A DNA stretch of 11,132 nt from JAJVID01 sp035275805 (GCA_035275805.1 DATEMG010000681.1:1-11132); one strand, 5' to 3'; numbered from the stretch's first letter, positions 1-8,402 are shown. Notes: a model not told the origin generated them from the sequence alone. Made by a program: numbers and translations.

Positions 1-25
1 ACTGTACCAATGCAATTTTGGTTTG

Positions 26-31
26 AAAGGA
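26..31 (+). promoter_or_regulatory. Ribosome binding site of serS
   Basis: AAAGGA lies 6 nt before the ATG at 38. This decides the start: an in-frame TTG at 23 would overlap this site and add five residues (MKGLF) that do not belong to the usual SerRS N-terminus, whereas ATG 38 gives the typical MLDVHFVREN beginning. Confidence 0.75.
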
Positions 32-37
32 TTGTTT

Positions 38-1357
38 ATGCTCGATGTTCATTTTGTGCGGGAGAATTTCGACCTCGTGCGCGAAAAGCTCTCCACACGC
101 AATTTCGATCCCGCGCTGCTCGACAATTTCACCAAACTGGACGGCGTGCGCCGCTCGATTATCCGCGAGCGCGACGAGTTGAACGCCGCCAGCAACCGCA
201 TCAGCAAGGAAGTCGGCGCGCTGATGCGCGAAGGCAAAAAAGACGAGGCCGAGTCGAAAAAGGCCGAATCGCGCGCCGTCGCCGAAAAAGTGAAAGGCAT
301 CGAGGCTAAACTCGACGAGATGGAAAGCGAGTTCCGCGCCATTCTGACCAGCGTTCCGAACCTGCCTCACGAGTCGGTTCCCGTCGGCGCCGACGAATCG
401 GCGAACCTGGAAGTCCGCCGGTGGGGGACGCCGCGGGATTTCGCCTCCGAAGGCTTCGAGCCGAAAGACCACGTCGATCTCGGCGTCGGTTTGGGCATTC
501 TCGATCAGGAGCGCGCGACGAAGATGACGGGCGCCCGGTTCGCCGTCCTGTGCGGGCTGGGAGCGAAACTCGAGCGCGCTCTGATCAATTTCATGCTCGA
601 CCTGCACACCACGGAACACGGCTACCGTGAGACGCTGCCGCCGTTCATCGTCAACGACGATTCGCTATTCGGCACAGGGCAGCTACCGAAATTCGAAGCC
701 GACCTCTTCAAGCTTCGGTTCGAGCGCGACTATTACCTCATCCCGACCGCCGAGGTCCCGCTCACGAATCTGCACCGCGACGAGATTTTGAACGAGAAGG
801 AGCTGACGCTGAGTTACACGGCCTACACGCCGTGCTTCCGCTCGGAAGCCGGCAGCTACGGCCGCGACGTGCGCGGGCTGATCCGCCAACACCAGTTCGA
901 CAAAGTCGAGCTGGTCAAGATCACCAGGCCGGAAGATTCCTACGATGCGCTGGAAAAATTAACGCGCGACGCCGAGACCGTGCTCCAACGGCTCGGACTT
1001 CCCTACCGCACGGTGACGCTCTCGACCGGCGACATGGGGTTCTCGGCTTCGAAGACTTACGACATCGAGGTCTGGCTGCCGAGCCAGAAGACTTACCGCG
1101 AAATTTCTTCCTGCTCGAATTGCGAGGCGTTCCAGGCGCGCCGCGCGCAAATCCGCTTCAGGCGCGACGGCAAATCGAAGACCGAGTTCGTCCACACGCT
1201 GAACGGATCGGGATTGGCCGTGGGCAGGACGTGGATTGCGATCCTGGAAAATTATCAGCAGGCCGACGGTTCGGTGATAGTTCCGGAAGCTTTGACGCCC
1301 TATTTGGGCGTCGATGTAATCAAAAGCGCGGCTCTTTCAGAAAGCCGAGGGAAATAA
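38..1357 (+). CDS. serS: Seryl-tRNA synthetase (class II)
   Basis: Cytoplasmic enzyme that activates L-serine with ATP and loads it onto tRNA-Ser (and tRNA-Sec where present). At 439 aa it has the usual bacterial length. The N-terminus MLDVHFVREN and a long charged helical hairpin (about residues 30-105, rich in Lys/Glu/Ala) match the tRNA-binding coiled-coil arm. The class II core follows: the TAE segment at 237-239, motif 2 around FRSEAGSYGRDVRG (267-280), the GDMGFSASKTYDIEVW region (331-346), ISSCSNCEAFQARR (356-369), and motif 3 HTLNGSGLAVGRTWIAILEN (386-405). All the conserved blocks are present, so it should be active. Its upstream neighbour lies outside the window. Downstream it faces the giant minus-strand gene across a hairpin-rich gap that probably ends its transcript. 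Identification is very secure. Confidence 0.98.
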   Translation: MLDVHFVRENFDLVREKLSTRNFDPALLDNFTKLDGVRRSIIRERDELNAASNRISKEVGALMREGKKDEAESKKAESRAVAEKVKGIEAKLDEMESEFRAILTSVPNLPHESVPVGADESANLEVRRWGTPRDFASEGFEPKDHVDLGVGLGILDQERATKMTGARFAVLCGLGAKLERALINFMLDLHTTEHGYRETLPPFIVNDDSLFGTGQLPKFEADLFKLRFERDYYLIPTAEVPLTNLHRDEILNEKELTLSYTAYTPCFRSEAGSYGRDVRGLIRQHQFDKVELVKITRPEDSYDALEKLTRDAETVLQRLGLPYRTVTLSTGDMGFSASKTYDIEVWLPSQKTYREISSCSNCEAFQARRAQIRFRRDGKSKTEFVHTLNGSGLAVGRTWIAILENYQQADGSVIVPEALTPYLGVDVIKSAALSESRGK

Positions 1358-1369
1358 AACGCGTGAGTG

Positions 1370-1389
1370 GGACAGACTTTAGTCTGTCC
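1370..1389. repeat. 20-bp perfect palindrome after serS
   Basis: GGACAGACT-TT-AGTCTGTCC is a perfect 9-bp dyad with a 2-bp centre, 12 bp after the serS stop codon. As RNA it would need to open a few central pairs to form a loop. Short palindromes of this kind between genes are often dispersed repeats in a genome, which one window cannot show. It may add to transcription termination of serS. Confidence 0.6.
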
Positions 1390-1401
1390 GTAGCGTGAAC
1401 G

Positions 1402-1484
1402 GCCTTTGCGTCTTTGCGCCTTGGCGAGAACCGCCGCCTGAATAAGGAAGCCCATTTCTCGCCAAGGCGCAAAGACGCAAAGGC
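1402..1484. repeat. Perfect 29-bp inverted repeat between convergent genes
   Basis: The left arm (1402-1430, beginning GCCTTTGCGTC and ending TTGGCGAGAA) is exactly complementary to the right arm (1456-1484), with a 25-nt loop at 1431-1455. Pairing stops sharply at both ends: 1401 with 1485, and 1431 with 1455, do not pair. It sits 44 bp after the serS stop and 10 bp beyond the stop of the giant minus-strand gene. It would form a very stable stem in transcripts from either side and so is a good candidate for a bidirectional transcription barrier, although neither side has a run of U after the stem. The arms contain the GCGTCTTTGCG / CGCAAAGACGC word that I recall, from memory, as common in dispersed intergenic repeats of several bacterial phyla. 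Confidence 0.85.
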
Positions 1485-1494
1485 GCCGCCATCA

Positions 1495-4400
1495 TCACCG
1501 GCGAGGGGAATTGTTCTCCGGTTTCGCCGGCTTCACTTCCTCAGCGGGCGCGTTCGCTTCTTTCATCTTCTCCTTCATCGCCTTGAATTCGAGCGTTGCG
1601 GCGAGCGGTTGCAGGTCAGGCTCGTCGGGGTCGAAGACCGCTTCGGGGTCGATCTCCAGCATCCGCTTCAAGGCCGCCAGGGCTTCGCGTTTGCGGCCCA
1701 GTTGCGCCAGCGAGCAGGCGCGCTCGAAATGCGAGTCGGCCGAATCCTCGTCGAGCTTGACGGCCTGATTTGCGGCGCCGAGAGCCTCCGTGAAGCGGCG
1801 CTGTGAGCGGTAGAGCGACGACAGGTATTCGTAGGAACTGGCGTAAGGCTCGATGGCTATGGCGCGCTGCATAGACTTGATCGCGTCACCGATCTTGTTC
1901 TGAGCCTCCTGGACTCCGGCGAGCAATACCAATCCGGTCACGCTGCCCTCCAGGTCTTTCGGGAACGCCAGCAGCAGGGGTTCGAGCCCCTTCGCGTAAC
2001 GGGGGTCGTAGCCTTCATCATCGGAGAATTGCCCGAATACCTCATCGACGTCGGAGGAGGCCTTAAGCATTTGAGCGAAAGCGGATTTGGCCTTTTCGGG
2101 ATGCGCGTTGAGAAGGTGAAAGTTGACTAGCGTGGCGTGATGGTCGAGGTATTGGCGGTCGAGTTCGACGGCCTTCTCTAAAGCCGATTCGGCGTCTTCC
2201 AGCTTGACGAACCGCTGGTAGGCCCCGCCCAGGTCGCGCCACGGGCGCGGGTCGTAAGGCGCGAGCCGCGTGTAAGCGTTCAATTCCGCGATGGCGCGTT
2301 CGGCGTCCTTGCTGGGCAGTGTGATGGCGTCATCACCGTCGCCCGAATAGAGCAGCGCGCGCGCCAGCGCCAGGCGGACGGGCGCGAAATCGGGCCAACG
2401 TTCGACGGCCTTCTTCAAAACCTCGACTGACGCGACCGCGGTCTTATCTGTCCCTGTTTGATCCTGGGCATTCACAGCCTCTTCCATCTCCTGAGCGCTC
2501 AGGACGCGCGATTTCAGCAAGAGCAGTTCTGGCTTCTCGCCTTCGCGGGCGATCAATTTTTCGATGTGTTTGGCCGCGCCGTCGATCGAGGTTCCAAAGA
2601 CCAGCCCCCGGCGGCCGTCGGGATCGAGCGCCCCCCGAAGCGCGTCAGCGAATTCGGGCAGCGCGTCGTCGACGACCTCATGCTCGGTGATGAACCATGC
2701 GCCATCGCGCGCGGCGAGCGTCAGGCGCAGCAGCGCCTCGCCGCGCAGCATCGTGACGGAGGCTCGGTCGGCCTTGATGTCGCTTTGCAAGACGCGCGGC
2801 GGCAAAGGGTTGTCCGCGTCCCAGGTCTCCCACATTCCCTTCACGGTCTTCTCAAACGCGCTGATCACGGCGGCGCGCTGTTTTTCGTCGAGATTCGCCC
2901 AGCCGCTCAGGCCCAACACCTGTTCCGCCGTCAGCGAGAGGTCGAACGCCAGGTCGCGCGTCGCCGGGTCAAGGCTGAATTCTTTGGCGAGGCGGATCGG
3001 GTCGCGCTGGAAATCGGCTGTCACGCGGCGCGCCGAAGTGATTTCAAGGTCGAGCTGGTTGAGCATCGCGTAGCTGGCGAACGCGTCACCATCGAAGCGC
3101 AGATGCGTCGCGTCGACGCGATCCATCAGCCCCCAGGTCGGATCGACCTCGACCCATTTGCCCAGATAGATCTCGACCCAGGCATGCGCTCCGAACGACC
3201 CGCCGCCGAGCGCCGCCCCCGTCACGACCCGCGCAGGCAGGCCCAACGATCGCGCCAGCGCGACGTAAAGCTCAGAGTGCTCGAGGCAATCGGCCTCGCG
3301 CGACGCCAGCGTATCTACAGTGTCGCTCTCGACCTTTTTCCACGTCAGGTTCCTGTACGTCCATTCGCCGATCTTGCGCGCGACGACGCGGCCGTCGGTG
3401 TCGCCGCCTGCGATCTGTTTTGCGAGCGCGACTATGCGCGGGTCTTTGGAATTAATGCGGACGGTCGGGTTGAGGAAGGGCGCGAATTCGGCGCCGGCGA
3501 CGGGCAATGTGGTCGTGAGCTTTTCGGGGATGCGGCGGGCCGAGGTCGTGACGACCACCGTCGAAGGGTCGCTGGATTCGACGCGCTGGAAATCGAATTT
3601 GGCCAGGTCGTCGCGGACGCGCGGCGCGATTCCGGGCGTCCTGGCCGAGACCCGCATCGTCATCGATTCTACGCGCGGCGCCCCGATCACGGTCAGCCCA
3701 CTGGGCGTGATCATCGCGTTGGCTACGTCGAAATCGCCGATCGCGTTGGCCAGGTCGCCGACCGAATAGCGCCCCTCGCGGTCGAAGGCGACCGCGAGCC
3801 GCCCGATCAGGCCATCTTTATCGACGGCCAGGTAAGCGCGCTGGCTGTGGAAGGCATGAAGCACGGCGCTGATGAAAGGCAGCATCCGTTGCGACGAGCT
3901 GTCGGCGAGCGCCTTGCTCGCCTCGTCGAACGCCGATTCGAGGTCGTAGGTCGCGAACATCGCCAGACCGTCGGGCGTGTCTTTAGTCGAACGCGCGAAA
4001 TCGCGCGAAGCGGAGAACTTCTCTCTGGCTTCGAACAACCGGAGCGTCTCGATTCTGTCGGCGAGCAGGAAATAATCGTCGGTCACGGCTACGAACGGCG
4101 CGGCCCCGTCTTCGCCCAGCGCCACGACCGGATTCCCTCCCGCCGTCACGTTTGGCGCGCGCCGGAAATTGGCGAAGAATTTGCCCGCGCGGAGAGCCGC
4201 GGCCAGGTCCCCGTTCTTGAGTTTCAGCGCCAGCGCCATCGCGGGCCATTCGGCGCCGTCGAAGATCGGCCTGAAGCTGAGGAGCGCGGCGGCGATCTCG
4301 CCCTGCATGTTCGGGACGATCAGTTTCTCGATGTCCGCGTCGATCTCCTTGTCGCGATCAGTGGCTTTCTCACGGTCCTTGTCGGTCTCCAGGCTCTTCA

Positions 4401-7185
4401 ACGCGCTGTAGAGTTTCGCCGGATCGACGACCGCGCCCGCGTAAAGTATGGCCGAGCGGGGGATCAGTTCGCGCGGAGCGGCGAGCGCTTCGACCTTGAA
4501 CGGCTTGAAGCTCTTGATGAATTCGTTGTCAGCGAGGCCGATCTTAAAGACCGTCTCCCACGAGTTCGGCGTCAGTTGCAGCGCGCCGCTCTCGACGCCG
4601 AAGGCCTTGATGAACGCTGCGATCTGGTCGCTATCTCCCTTAGATTCGGCGAGGTCGAGCAACGGTTTGATCGCCGAGCTCAAACGGCTGAAGAAGATTA
4701 TCTCGCCCTTCTCGGCTCGGGCTTTGGCGGCGGCCTCGCTTTGCGCGATGGTCTGACCCGAAGCCCCAGAAGCCAGCAGGTCGGTTATCGCTTCGCGCGA
4801 CGACGAAACGATCGCGGTCTCGCCCAAATAGGCTATTCGGATCGTCTCCCATTTGGCCCCGCCTAGTTCTGAGATGACCGGCCTGACCAGCGTTGTGATC
4901 GGAAGACCGTCCAGGCTTTCCTGTCGCGCGTGGGAGAAAGGCTTGAGGGATGGAACCTTCGATTCCGATGGCGACTGCGTGATCGACTTGCCGCGCGCTT
5001 CGTCCGAAGCCATTGAGGCGAAGATCACGGGCACGGCCGCGGGTATGATTCCGGCAAACCGCGTGAGCGCGGCGGCCACGGTGAAGAACTGATCGAAATC
5101 GCCGAACCCCTCCTGATAAGTCGCCAACAACCGCTCGAAGCGCGCGCGGTCGGTGACGCGGACCGTGACCGCGCTGCGAGTCGCGGCGGCCGCCACGTCG
5201 CCCTTGCCTTCGGAGTGATTCCACGAGGCAAGGGCTATCGGCGATTTCAGGTCGATGCCCGTGGCCCTGCCCGCGTCGCCTGTCACGTCCGCGCCGAGGC
5301 GCGACGCGAGCGATGCCTTCAACGCCTTCAGAATCAATGTGAACGTCATCTGGTCGCGGACGGTGGCCATCTGCACGCCCGAAAGCGCGGAATCGATCCT
5401 CTCCATCGTCGCCGCGAAATTGGGCGCCATCACGTAACTGAAGGTCTCTTTCGGAAAGAGCGTTTCGCCGGTCGTCGGGGCGTCCTTCAGTTTTGCGAGG
5501 TCAATGCCGGCGACGCCGGCCGGCGCGGGCTCCGGGGCCGCGAGCGCGATTTCAGACCAACCGGTCAGGTCGGAGTGTTCTTTGTTGATTTCGGTTTTTA
5601 TTCGCCGGCGTTCGGCCTCGGTCTTCGCCTGATTCCATCGATCGCGGAATTTTATCTTGCGCGCCGCGGCCTCCAGTTCGCCGCGCAGCAGCGCCAGGCG
5701 CACGTCTTCGGGTTTGTTCTTCAACTCGGCGGCTGTGACCAGCGCGAACGCTTCGGGCGCATCGCTCTTCTCGTCGTCCGGCTTCTTTTGCGCCCTCTTC
5801 GGAGCGGGTCTATTGGCTGCGGGTTTACCGAGCTTGTTGAGTTGCGCATCGATTTCGGCGACGCGATTGTTCAATTCCTGAGCGGTATCGACTCCAGCCG
5901 TCTCGCCGAGAGCGCGCGCCGCCCACAATTCATTCTCCGTGCGCAACAACTTGATGAGATCGTTCGCGGCGCCTGACGGGCGATGGCGCTGCAAAACCGC
6001 TACGAGGGCGTGGAGCGCGCCGAGGTCGGTTGAAGCTAGAAGCTTAGAGTAGGGGAGCGCCTGGTCGAATTTTTCCATGACGAGAGCAAGGCGCAGAGCC
6101 GCCAGATGCTGTTTGGCGCCGTCGCCTTTGAGCAATTCTTCGATCAGTTCGCGCGAAGCCGATTCGCCCATAGCGGCGCCGACGCGGACGACCGCCCCCG
6201 GACTGTCGGCCAGGGTCGCCAGCTTGCCCTTGACCTGGTTGAGCGCCCCCCGCGCGGTCAGAGCCTGCGCCGCCGCCGAGCTCGCGAAAACGTCTTTGTC
6301 GGCTAACGCCCAGATCAGAAGATCGAGGGTTTGGGGATGGCTGGATTTGCCGAGCGCGGTGATGGCCGCCGCCCGCACCTGCGGATCGGCGTCGGTGATC
6401 AGATCGATTGCGGCGTCTGTCGACGCGGCAAAAAGCTCCGCCACGCGGGCCGCCGTCGCCGAGAAAGATTCGCGACCCGTCCGCAAGGCTTCGGCGACCC
6501 TCCCGGCCTCGATCTCGCTCTCCGGCTTCGATTCGGGTCCGGCGGTAAAAGCGGCGCGCAAAGTTTCGTATTCTTCGTTCCAATGCCCTGCCGCGCCGAC
6601 GTGAACTGACGAAACGATGCGTTTGAAGACGGGTTCGTAGGACTCCATCTCGCCGTCCTGAGCCGTCAGCGCCAACCCGTAAGCGCGCGAGCCTACGGCC
6701 GTGAACCACATTGTCTGGCGCACAGCCACGCCGCCCGGCGCTTCGACCTCATGCGCTATCTCGCGCCATTCGAGCCCGCCAGACATGACGCGGCGCACGG
6801 TCACCGATTCGGGCTTGATCGGCTCGCTTCGGAAACTCCGCATCACGCCGCTGACGTAATTGGCCAGTCCCGATCCGTCTGGAATCTCTTCAGTAATCAC
6901 GATCAGGTTGACCGTATCCGATGCGGGTTTGAAAACCGCCCCGTCGCGCTGTCCGGGCTCCTGCCTCCAGTCGGCCGGGTACCGAAATGAAAATCCGTTC
7001 CGCCTGTCAACGTAGCGAGCGAACTTGCCCGCGGGGAGCTGATATTTGTCCCACAGCGCCGCGCGAGCCGCCCTGTCGCCGCTCTGCGCGAACGCCTCCG
7101 GGACGCAATCCAAAAGAAGAGGCAAAAGAAAAAGGAGAAGAATCCGGGACAGCGAACGACGGGGAACATTTTTACTCTTGCGCAT
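1495..7185 (-). CDS. Giant exported multi-domain protein with transglutaminase-like domain, HEAT-like helices and TPRs
   Basis: A 1896-aa protein of unknown function. Residues 1-33 form a signal peptide: basic MRKSKNVPRRSLSR, hydrophobic ILLLFLLPLLL, then AFA before Gln34. Cys27 is not in a good lipobox because Asp26 precedes it. Residues about 58-198 (FSFRYPADW... to IVSSVHV) resemble PsbP/DUF1795-type domains. About 245-430 is HEAT-like helical repeat (DPQVRAAAITALGKSS, 267-282). A Lys/Pro-rich linker lies near 450-475. About 575-1200 looks like the DUF3352 type of lipid-free periplasmic domain, a weak call. About 1240-1352 is a transglutaminase-like fold with an intact triad: Cys1300 (READCLEHSELYVALARSLG), His1334 (GAHAWVEIYLG) and Asp1348 (EVDPTWG). 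Residues 1595-1850 contain several TPRs (for example 1644-1677, 1784-1813 and 1816-1848). Such domains act as cysteine peptidases, amidases or cross-linkers; which applies here cannot be told. The product is probably periplasmic or surface-located. The DUF4350 gene lies upstream in the same direction, about 270 bp away. Confidence 0.88.
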   Translation of the reverse strand: MRKSKNVPRRSLSRILLLFLLPLLLDCVPEAFAQSGDRAARAALWDKYQLPAGKFARYVDRRNGFSFRYPADWRQEPGQRDGAVFKPASDTVNLIVITEEIPDGSGLANYVSGVMRSFRSEPIKPESVTVRRVMSGGLEWREIAHEVEAPGGVAVRQTMWFTAVGSRAYGLALTAQDGEMESYEPVFKRIVSSVHVGAAGHWNEEYETLRAAFTAGPESKPESEIEAGRVAEALRTGRESFSATAARVAELFAASTDAAIDLITDADPQVRAAAITALGKSSHPQTLDLLIWALADKDVFASSAAAQALTARGALNQVKGKLATLADSPGAVVRVGAAMGESASRELIEELLKGDGAKQHLAALRLALVMEKFDQALPYSKLLASTDLGALHALVAVLQRHRPSGAANDLIKLLRTENELWAARALGETAGVDTAQELNNRVAEIDAQLNKLGKPAANRPAPKRAQKKPDDEKSDAPEAFALVTAAELKNKPEDVRLALLRGELEAAARKIKFRDRWNQAKTEAERRRIKTEINKEHSDLTGWSEIALAAPEPAPAGVAGIDLAKLKDAPTTGETLFPKETFSYVMAPNFAATMERIDSALSGVQMATVRDQMTFTLILKALKASLASRLGADVTGDAGRATGIDLKSPIALASWNHSEGKGDVAAAATRSAVTVRVTDRARFERLLATYQEGFGDFDQFFTVAAALTRFAGIIPAAVPVIFASMASDEARGKSITQSPSESKVPSLKPFSHARQESLDGLPITTLVRPVISELGGAKWETIRIAYLGETAIVSSSREAITDLLASGASGQTIAQSEAAAKARAEKGEIIFFSRLSSAIKPLLDLAESKGDSDQIAAFIKAFGVESGALQLTPNSWETVFKIGLADNEFIKSFKPFKVEALAAPRELIPRSAILYAGAVVDPAKLYSALKSLETDKDREKATDRDKEIDADIEKLIVPNMQGEIAAALLSFRPIFDGAEWPAMALALKLKNGDLAAALRAGKFFANFRRAPNVTAGGNPVVALGEDGAAPFVAVTDDYFLLADRIETLRLFEAREKFSASRDFARSTKDTPDGLAMFATYDLESAFDEASKALADSSSQRMLPFISAVLHAFHSQRAYLAVDKDGLIGRLAVAFDREGRYSVGDLANAIGDFDVANAMITPSGLTVIGAPRVESMTMRVSARTPGIAPRVRDDLAKFDFQRVESSDPSTVVVTTSARRIPEKLTTTLPVAGAEFAPFLNPTVRINSKDPRIVALAKQIAGGDTDGRVVARKIGEWTYRNLTWKKVESDTVDTLASREADCLEHSELYVALARSLGLPARVVTGAALGGGSFGAHAWVEIYLGKWVEVDPTWGLMDRVDATHLRFDGDAFASYAMLNQLDLEITSARRVTADFQRDPIRLAKEFSLDPATRDLAFDLSLTAEQVLGLSGWANLDEKQRAAVISAFEKTVKGMWETWDADNPLPPRVLQSDIKADRASVTMLRGEALLRLTLAARDGAWFITEHEVVDDALPEFADALRGALDPDGRRGLVFGTSIDGAAKHIEKLIAREGEKPELLLLKSRVLSAQEMEEAVNAQDQTGTDKTAVASVEVLKKAVERWPDFAPVRLALARALLYSGDGDDAITLPSKDAERAIAELNAYTRLAPYDPRPWRDLGGAYQRFVKLEDAESALEKAVELDRQYLDHHATLVNFHLLNAHPEKAKSAFAQMLKASSDVDEVFGQFSDDEGYDPRYAKGLEPLLLAFPKDLEGSVTGLVLLAGVQEAQNKIGDAIKSMQRAIAIEPYASSYEYLSSLYRSQRRFTEALGAANQAVKLDEDSADSHFERACSLAQLGRKREALAALKRMLEIDPEAVFDPDEPDLQPLAATLEFKAMKEKMKEANAPAEEVKPAKPENNSPRR

Positions 7186-7192
7186 CTCTTTG

Positions 7193-7197
7193 ACCTC
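7193..7197 (-). promoter_or_regulatory. Ribosome binding site of the giant gene
   Basis: GAGGT on the minus strand lies 7 nt before the ATG (7185-7183). It fixes the start that gives a clean signal peptide. Confidence 0.7.
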
Positions 7198-7212
7198 AAT
7201 TTCAGAATCGGT

Positions 7213-7245
7213 TTCGGCGCTGACGGCTGAGCGTCGCCCGCCGAA
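7213..7245 (-). other. Leader hairpin upstream of the giant gene
   Basis: A two-part stem: the outer 7 bp pairs 7213-7219 (TTCGGCG) with 7239-7245 (CGCCGAA), and the inner 4 bp pairs 7222-7225 (GACG) with 7232-7235 (CGTC), around a 6-nt loop. It ends 15 nt before the ribosome binding site of the giant gene, so in the mRNA it would be a leader structure. It could affect translation or mRNA stability. No known riboswitch class was recognised. Confidence 0.45.
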
Positions 7246-7334
7246 GGCGAAGAGTAATCCAGTTCGGTGGGCAGTGGAAGCAAAAAAGCAAGAAAGAGTC
7301 GAACGGCGCGGGGCCGATGGCTGCCAGGCGTTTA

Positions 7335-7397
7335 GGCGGGACGGCTCTTGGGGGAAAGCCGGTCGCCACAGCTACCGGGCCGTTGGGTCCGACCCGG
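7335..7397. other. Structured intergenic segment, two adjacent hairpins
   Basis: The 260-bp gap 7198-7457 holds no convincing gene. Within it, hairpin A pairs 7335-7338 (GGCG) with 7364-7367 (CGCC) and 7342-7346 (CGGCT) with 7357-7361 (AGCCG). Hairpin B pairs 7375-7379 (CCGGG) with 7393-7397 (CCCGG). Read on the minus strand this would belong to the long leader of the giant gene. Read on the + strand it would lie ahead of the terminator-like stem at 7440-7463. I compared it from memory with cobalamin, c-di-GMP, glycine and other common riboswitch cores and found no real match. Confidence 0.35.
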
Positions 7398-7439
7398 ATC
7401 GCGTATTCTTTGTCAGGAAACCTACAAACGAAATGCCGT

Positions 7440-7468
7440 AAATAGCGCGCGCGCCGGCTATTTTTGTA
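7440..7468 (+). terminator. Terminator-like stem with T-tract (+ direction)
   Basis: AAATAGC (7440-7446) pairs with GCTATTT (7457-7463) around a GC-rich 10-nt loop, and on the + strand the stem runs into TTTTTG. The U-tract is on the correct side for a + strand transcript, yet no + strand gene lies to the left. On the minus strand the stem overlaps the TAG stop of the DUF4350 gene (7460-7458) and lacks a following U-run, so it could still end that message weakly. Confidence 0.35.
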
Positions 7469-8402
7469 TTAGGCCTGAAAGCCAATGCATGACGTTGAGC
7501 AGAAACTGCGGATTCTGTTTGGCGACGGGGGCGTTCATTCCCATCGGGAATTTCTGCGGGCCTCCCAGTTGCGCCGAAAACATCGCGGCTTCGCCGAAGA
7601 TCGCGACGCGCCCTTTGCCGACCTTCATCACCACGCCCTGATGCCAACCTTTGATCGGAATGCGCGGCGTATCATTGTCTGGCGGGCGGCCGAAAGCCTT
7701 CGGAGTATAAGAAATCGCTTCAGAGCCGAGAAAAGTCAGTACCGGGTCACCGCCGTCGATCTGAAAAGCGGAGCCGGTGAACGTCGCCACCGAATCAACA
7801 CGCTCCTTCTCCGAGCGGCCTCGCGTGATCGGGTGGTCGGCCAGCGATTTGTCCGCGCGCGTGTAAAGGAGCGGCCCCGGCGGCGCCTGCGGGTCCACGG
7901 CGTAGCCGTTGTGGAACCGCACGCCGAACGCTTCGGCCAGTTTTCCCGCCGTAGCCGGCATCGGGAAATGATCGACCATCATCATCAAGGCGCCCCCCTG
8001 ATTGACCCACTCGCGCACGGCGGCCACCTCTTCGTCGGTGAACGACGGGTCGAAGGGAGAATTCCAATTGAGCGCGTTGCGCTGGCTGAGCGCGTTGGCG
8101 ATGACCAAAATCTTCCCTGCCTTCAGCGACTCCTTGCCGAACTTCTCTTTCGACGCCTGCACGACATAACCGTCTCGCCGCAGGAGGTCGGCGAAACTTT
8201 GGTAGCGGCCTGATGCGGTGTGAAAATTGAAATGCGCCTCGTCAATCAAAACGACCGGGCCTTTCCCCTCGGCGTATGCCGGTTTTTCGAGCGGCGGTTT
8301 GAAATCGGGGTCAGAGACTTGCTGAGCTTTGATTTCAGCGGCGCAGAAGGTCGCCATCGCCAGGTGAAGAGAGAAAGCGAAAATGATTTTTGTTGTACCC
8401 AT
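7458..8402 (-). CDS. Exported DUF4350 / GATase1-like protein
   Basis: A 314-aa protein of unknown function. I chose the ATG at 8402 because it begins a clear signal peptide (MGTTKIIFAFSLHLAMATFC, cleavage probably after AEIKA at residue 27) and has GGAA 8 nt upstream. The open frame extends 74 codons further upstream, but that stretch is basic and non-conserved in look and would bury the signal peptide. The mature part reads GPVVLIDEAHFNFHTASGRY (48-67), then an alternating beta/alpha pattern with EVAAVREWVNQGGALMMMVD (125-144), and ends with GKGRVAIFGEAAMFSAQ (263-279) and NPQFLLNVMHWLSG (297-310). These are typical of the DUF4350 family, which has the class I glutamine-amidotransferase fold but usually no catalytic Cys. 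Relatives occur in gliding-motility GldG-like and IFT52-like proteins. It may be co-transcribed with the giant exported protein downstream. Confidence 0.85.
   Translation of the reverse strand: MGTTKIIFAFSLHLAMATFCAAEIKAQQVSDPDFKPPLEKPAYAEGKGPVVLIDEAHFNFHTASGRYQSFADLLRRDGYVVQASKEKFGKESLKAGKILVIANALSQRNALNWNSPFDPSFTDEEVAAVREWVNQGGALMMMVDHFPMPATAGKLAEAFGVRFHNGYAVDPQAPPGPLLYTRADKSLADHPITRGRSEKERVDSVATFTGSAFQIDGGDPVLTFLGSEAISYTPKAFGRPPDNDTPRIPIKGWHQGVVMKVGKGRVAIFGEAAMFSAQLGGPQKFPMGMNAPVAKQNPQFLLNVMHWLSGLIQK

Noticed and set aside
832..1398. 188-codon + strand frame inside serS
   Set aside because: It is an alternate frame of a well-conserved synthetase with no features of its own.
2458..4866. 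An 802-codon open frame on the + strand
   Set aside because: It is antisense to the giant gene, very rich in Arg with no recognisable domain, and is the expected shadow of a GC-rich gene. The minus-strand reading has a signal peptide, an intact triad and TPRs.
7335..7397. Cobalamin or c-di-GMP riboswitch, suggested by GGGGGAAAGCCGGT and GATGGCTGCCAGGC
   Set aside because: Only short words resemble the conserved boxes; the rest of the core and a suitable downstream gene are missing.
7204..7439. A minus-strand frame reading DKEYAIRVGPNGPVAVATG in the gap, possibly a gene remnant
   Set aside because: It has no start codon or ribosome binding site and no known homologue; its protein-like look can arise from GC-rich sequence.
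7046..7441. A 131-codon + strand frame across the gap upstream of the giant gene
   Set aside because: It starts inside the signal-peptide region of the giant gene, has low-complexity basic composition, and has no ribosome binding site or domain.
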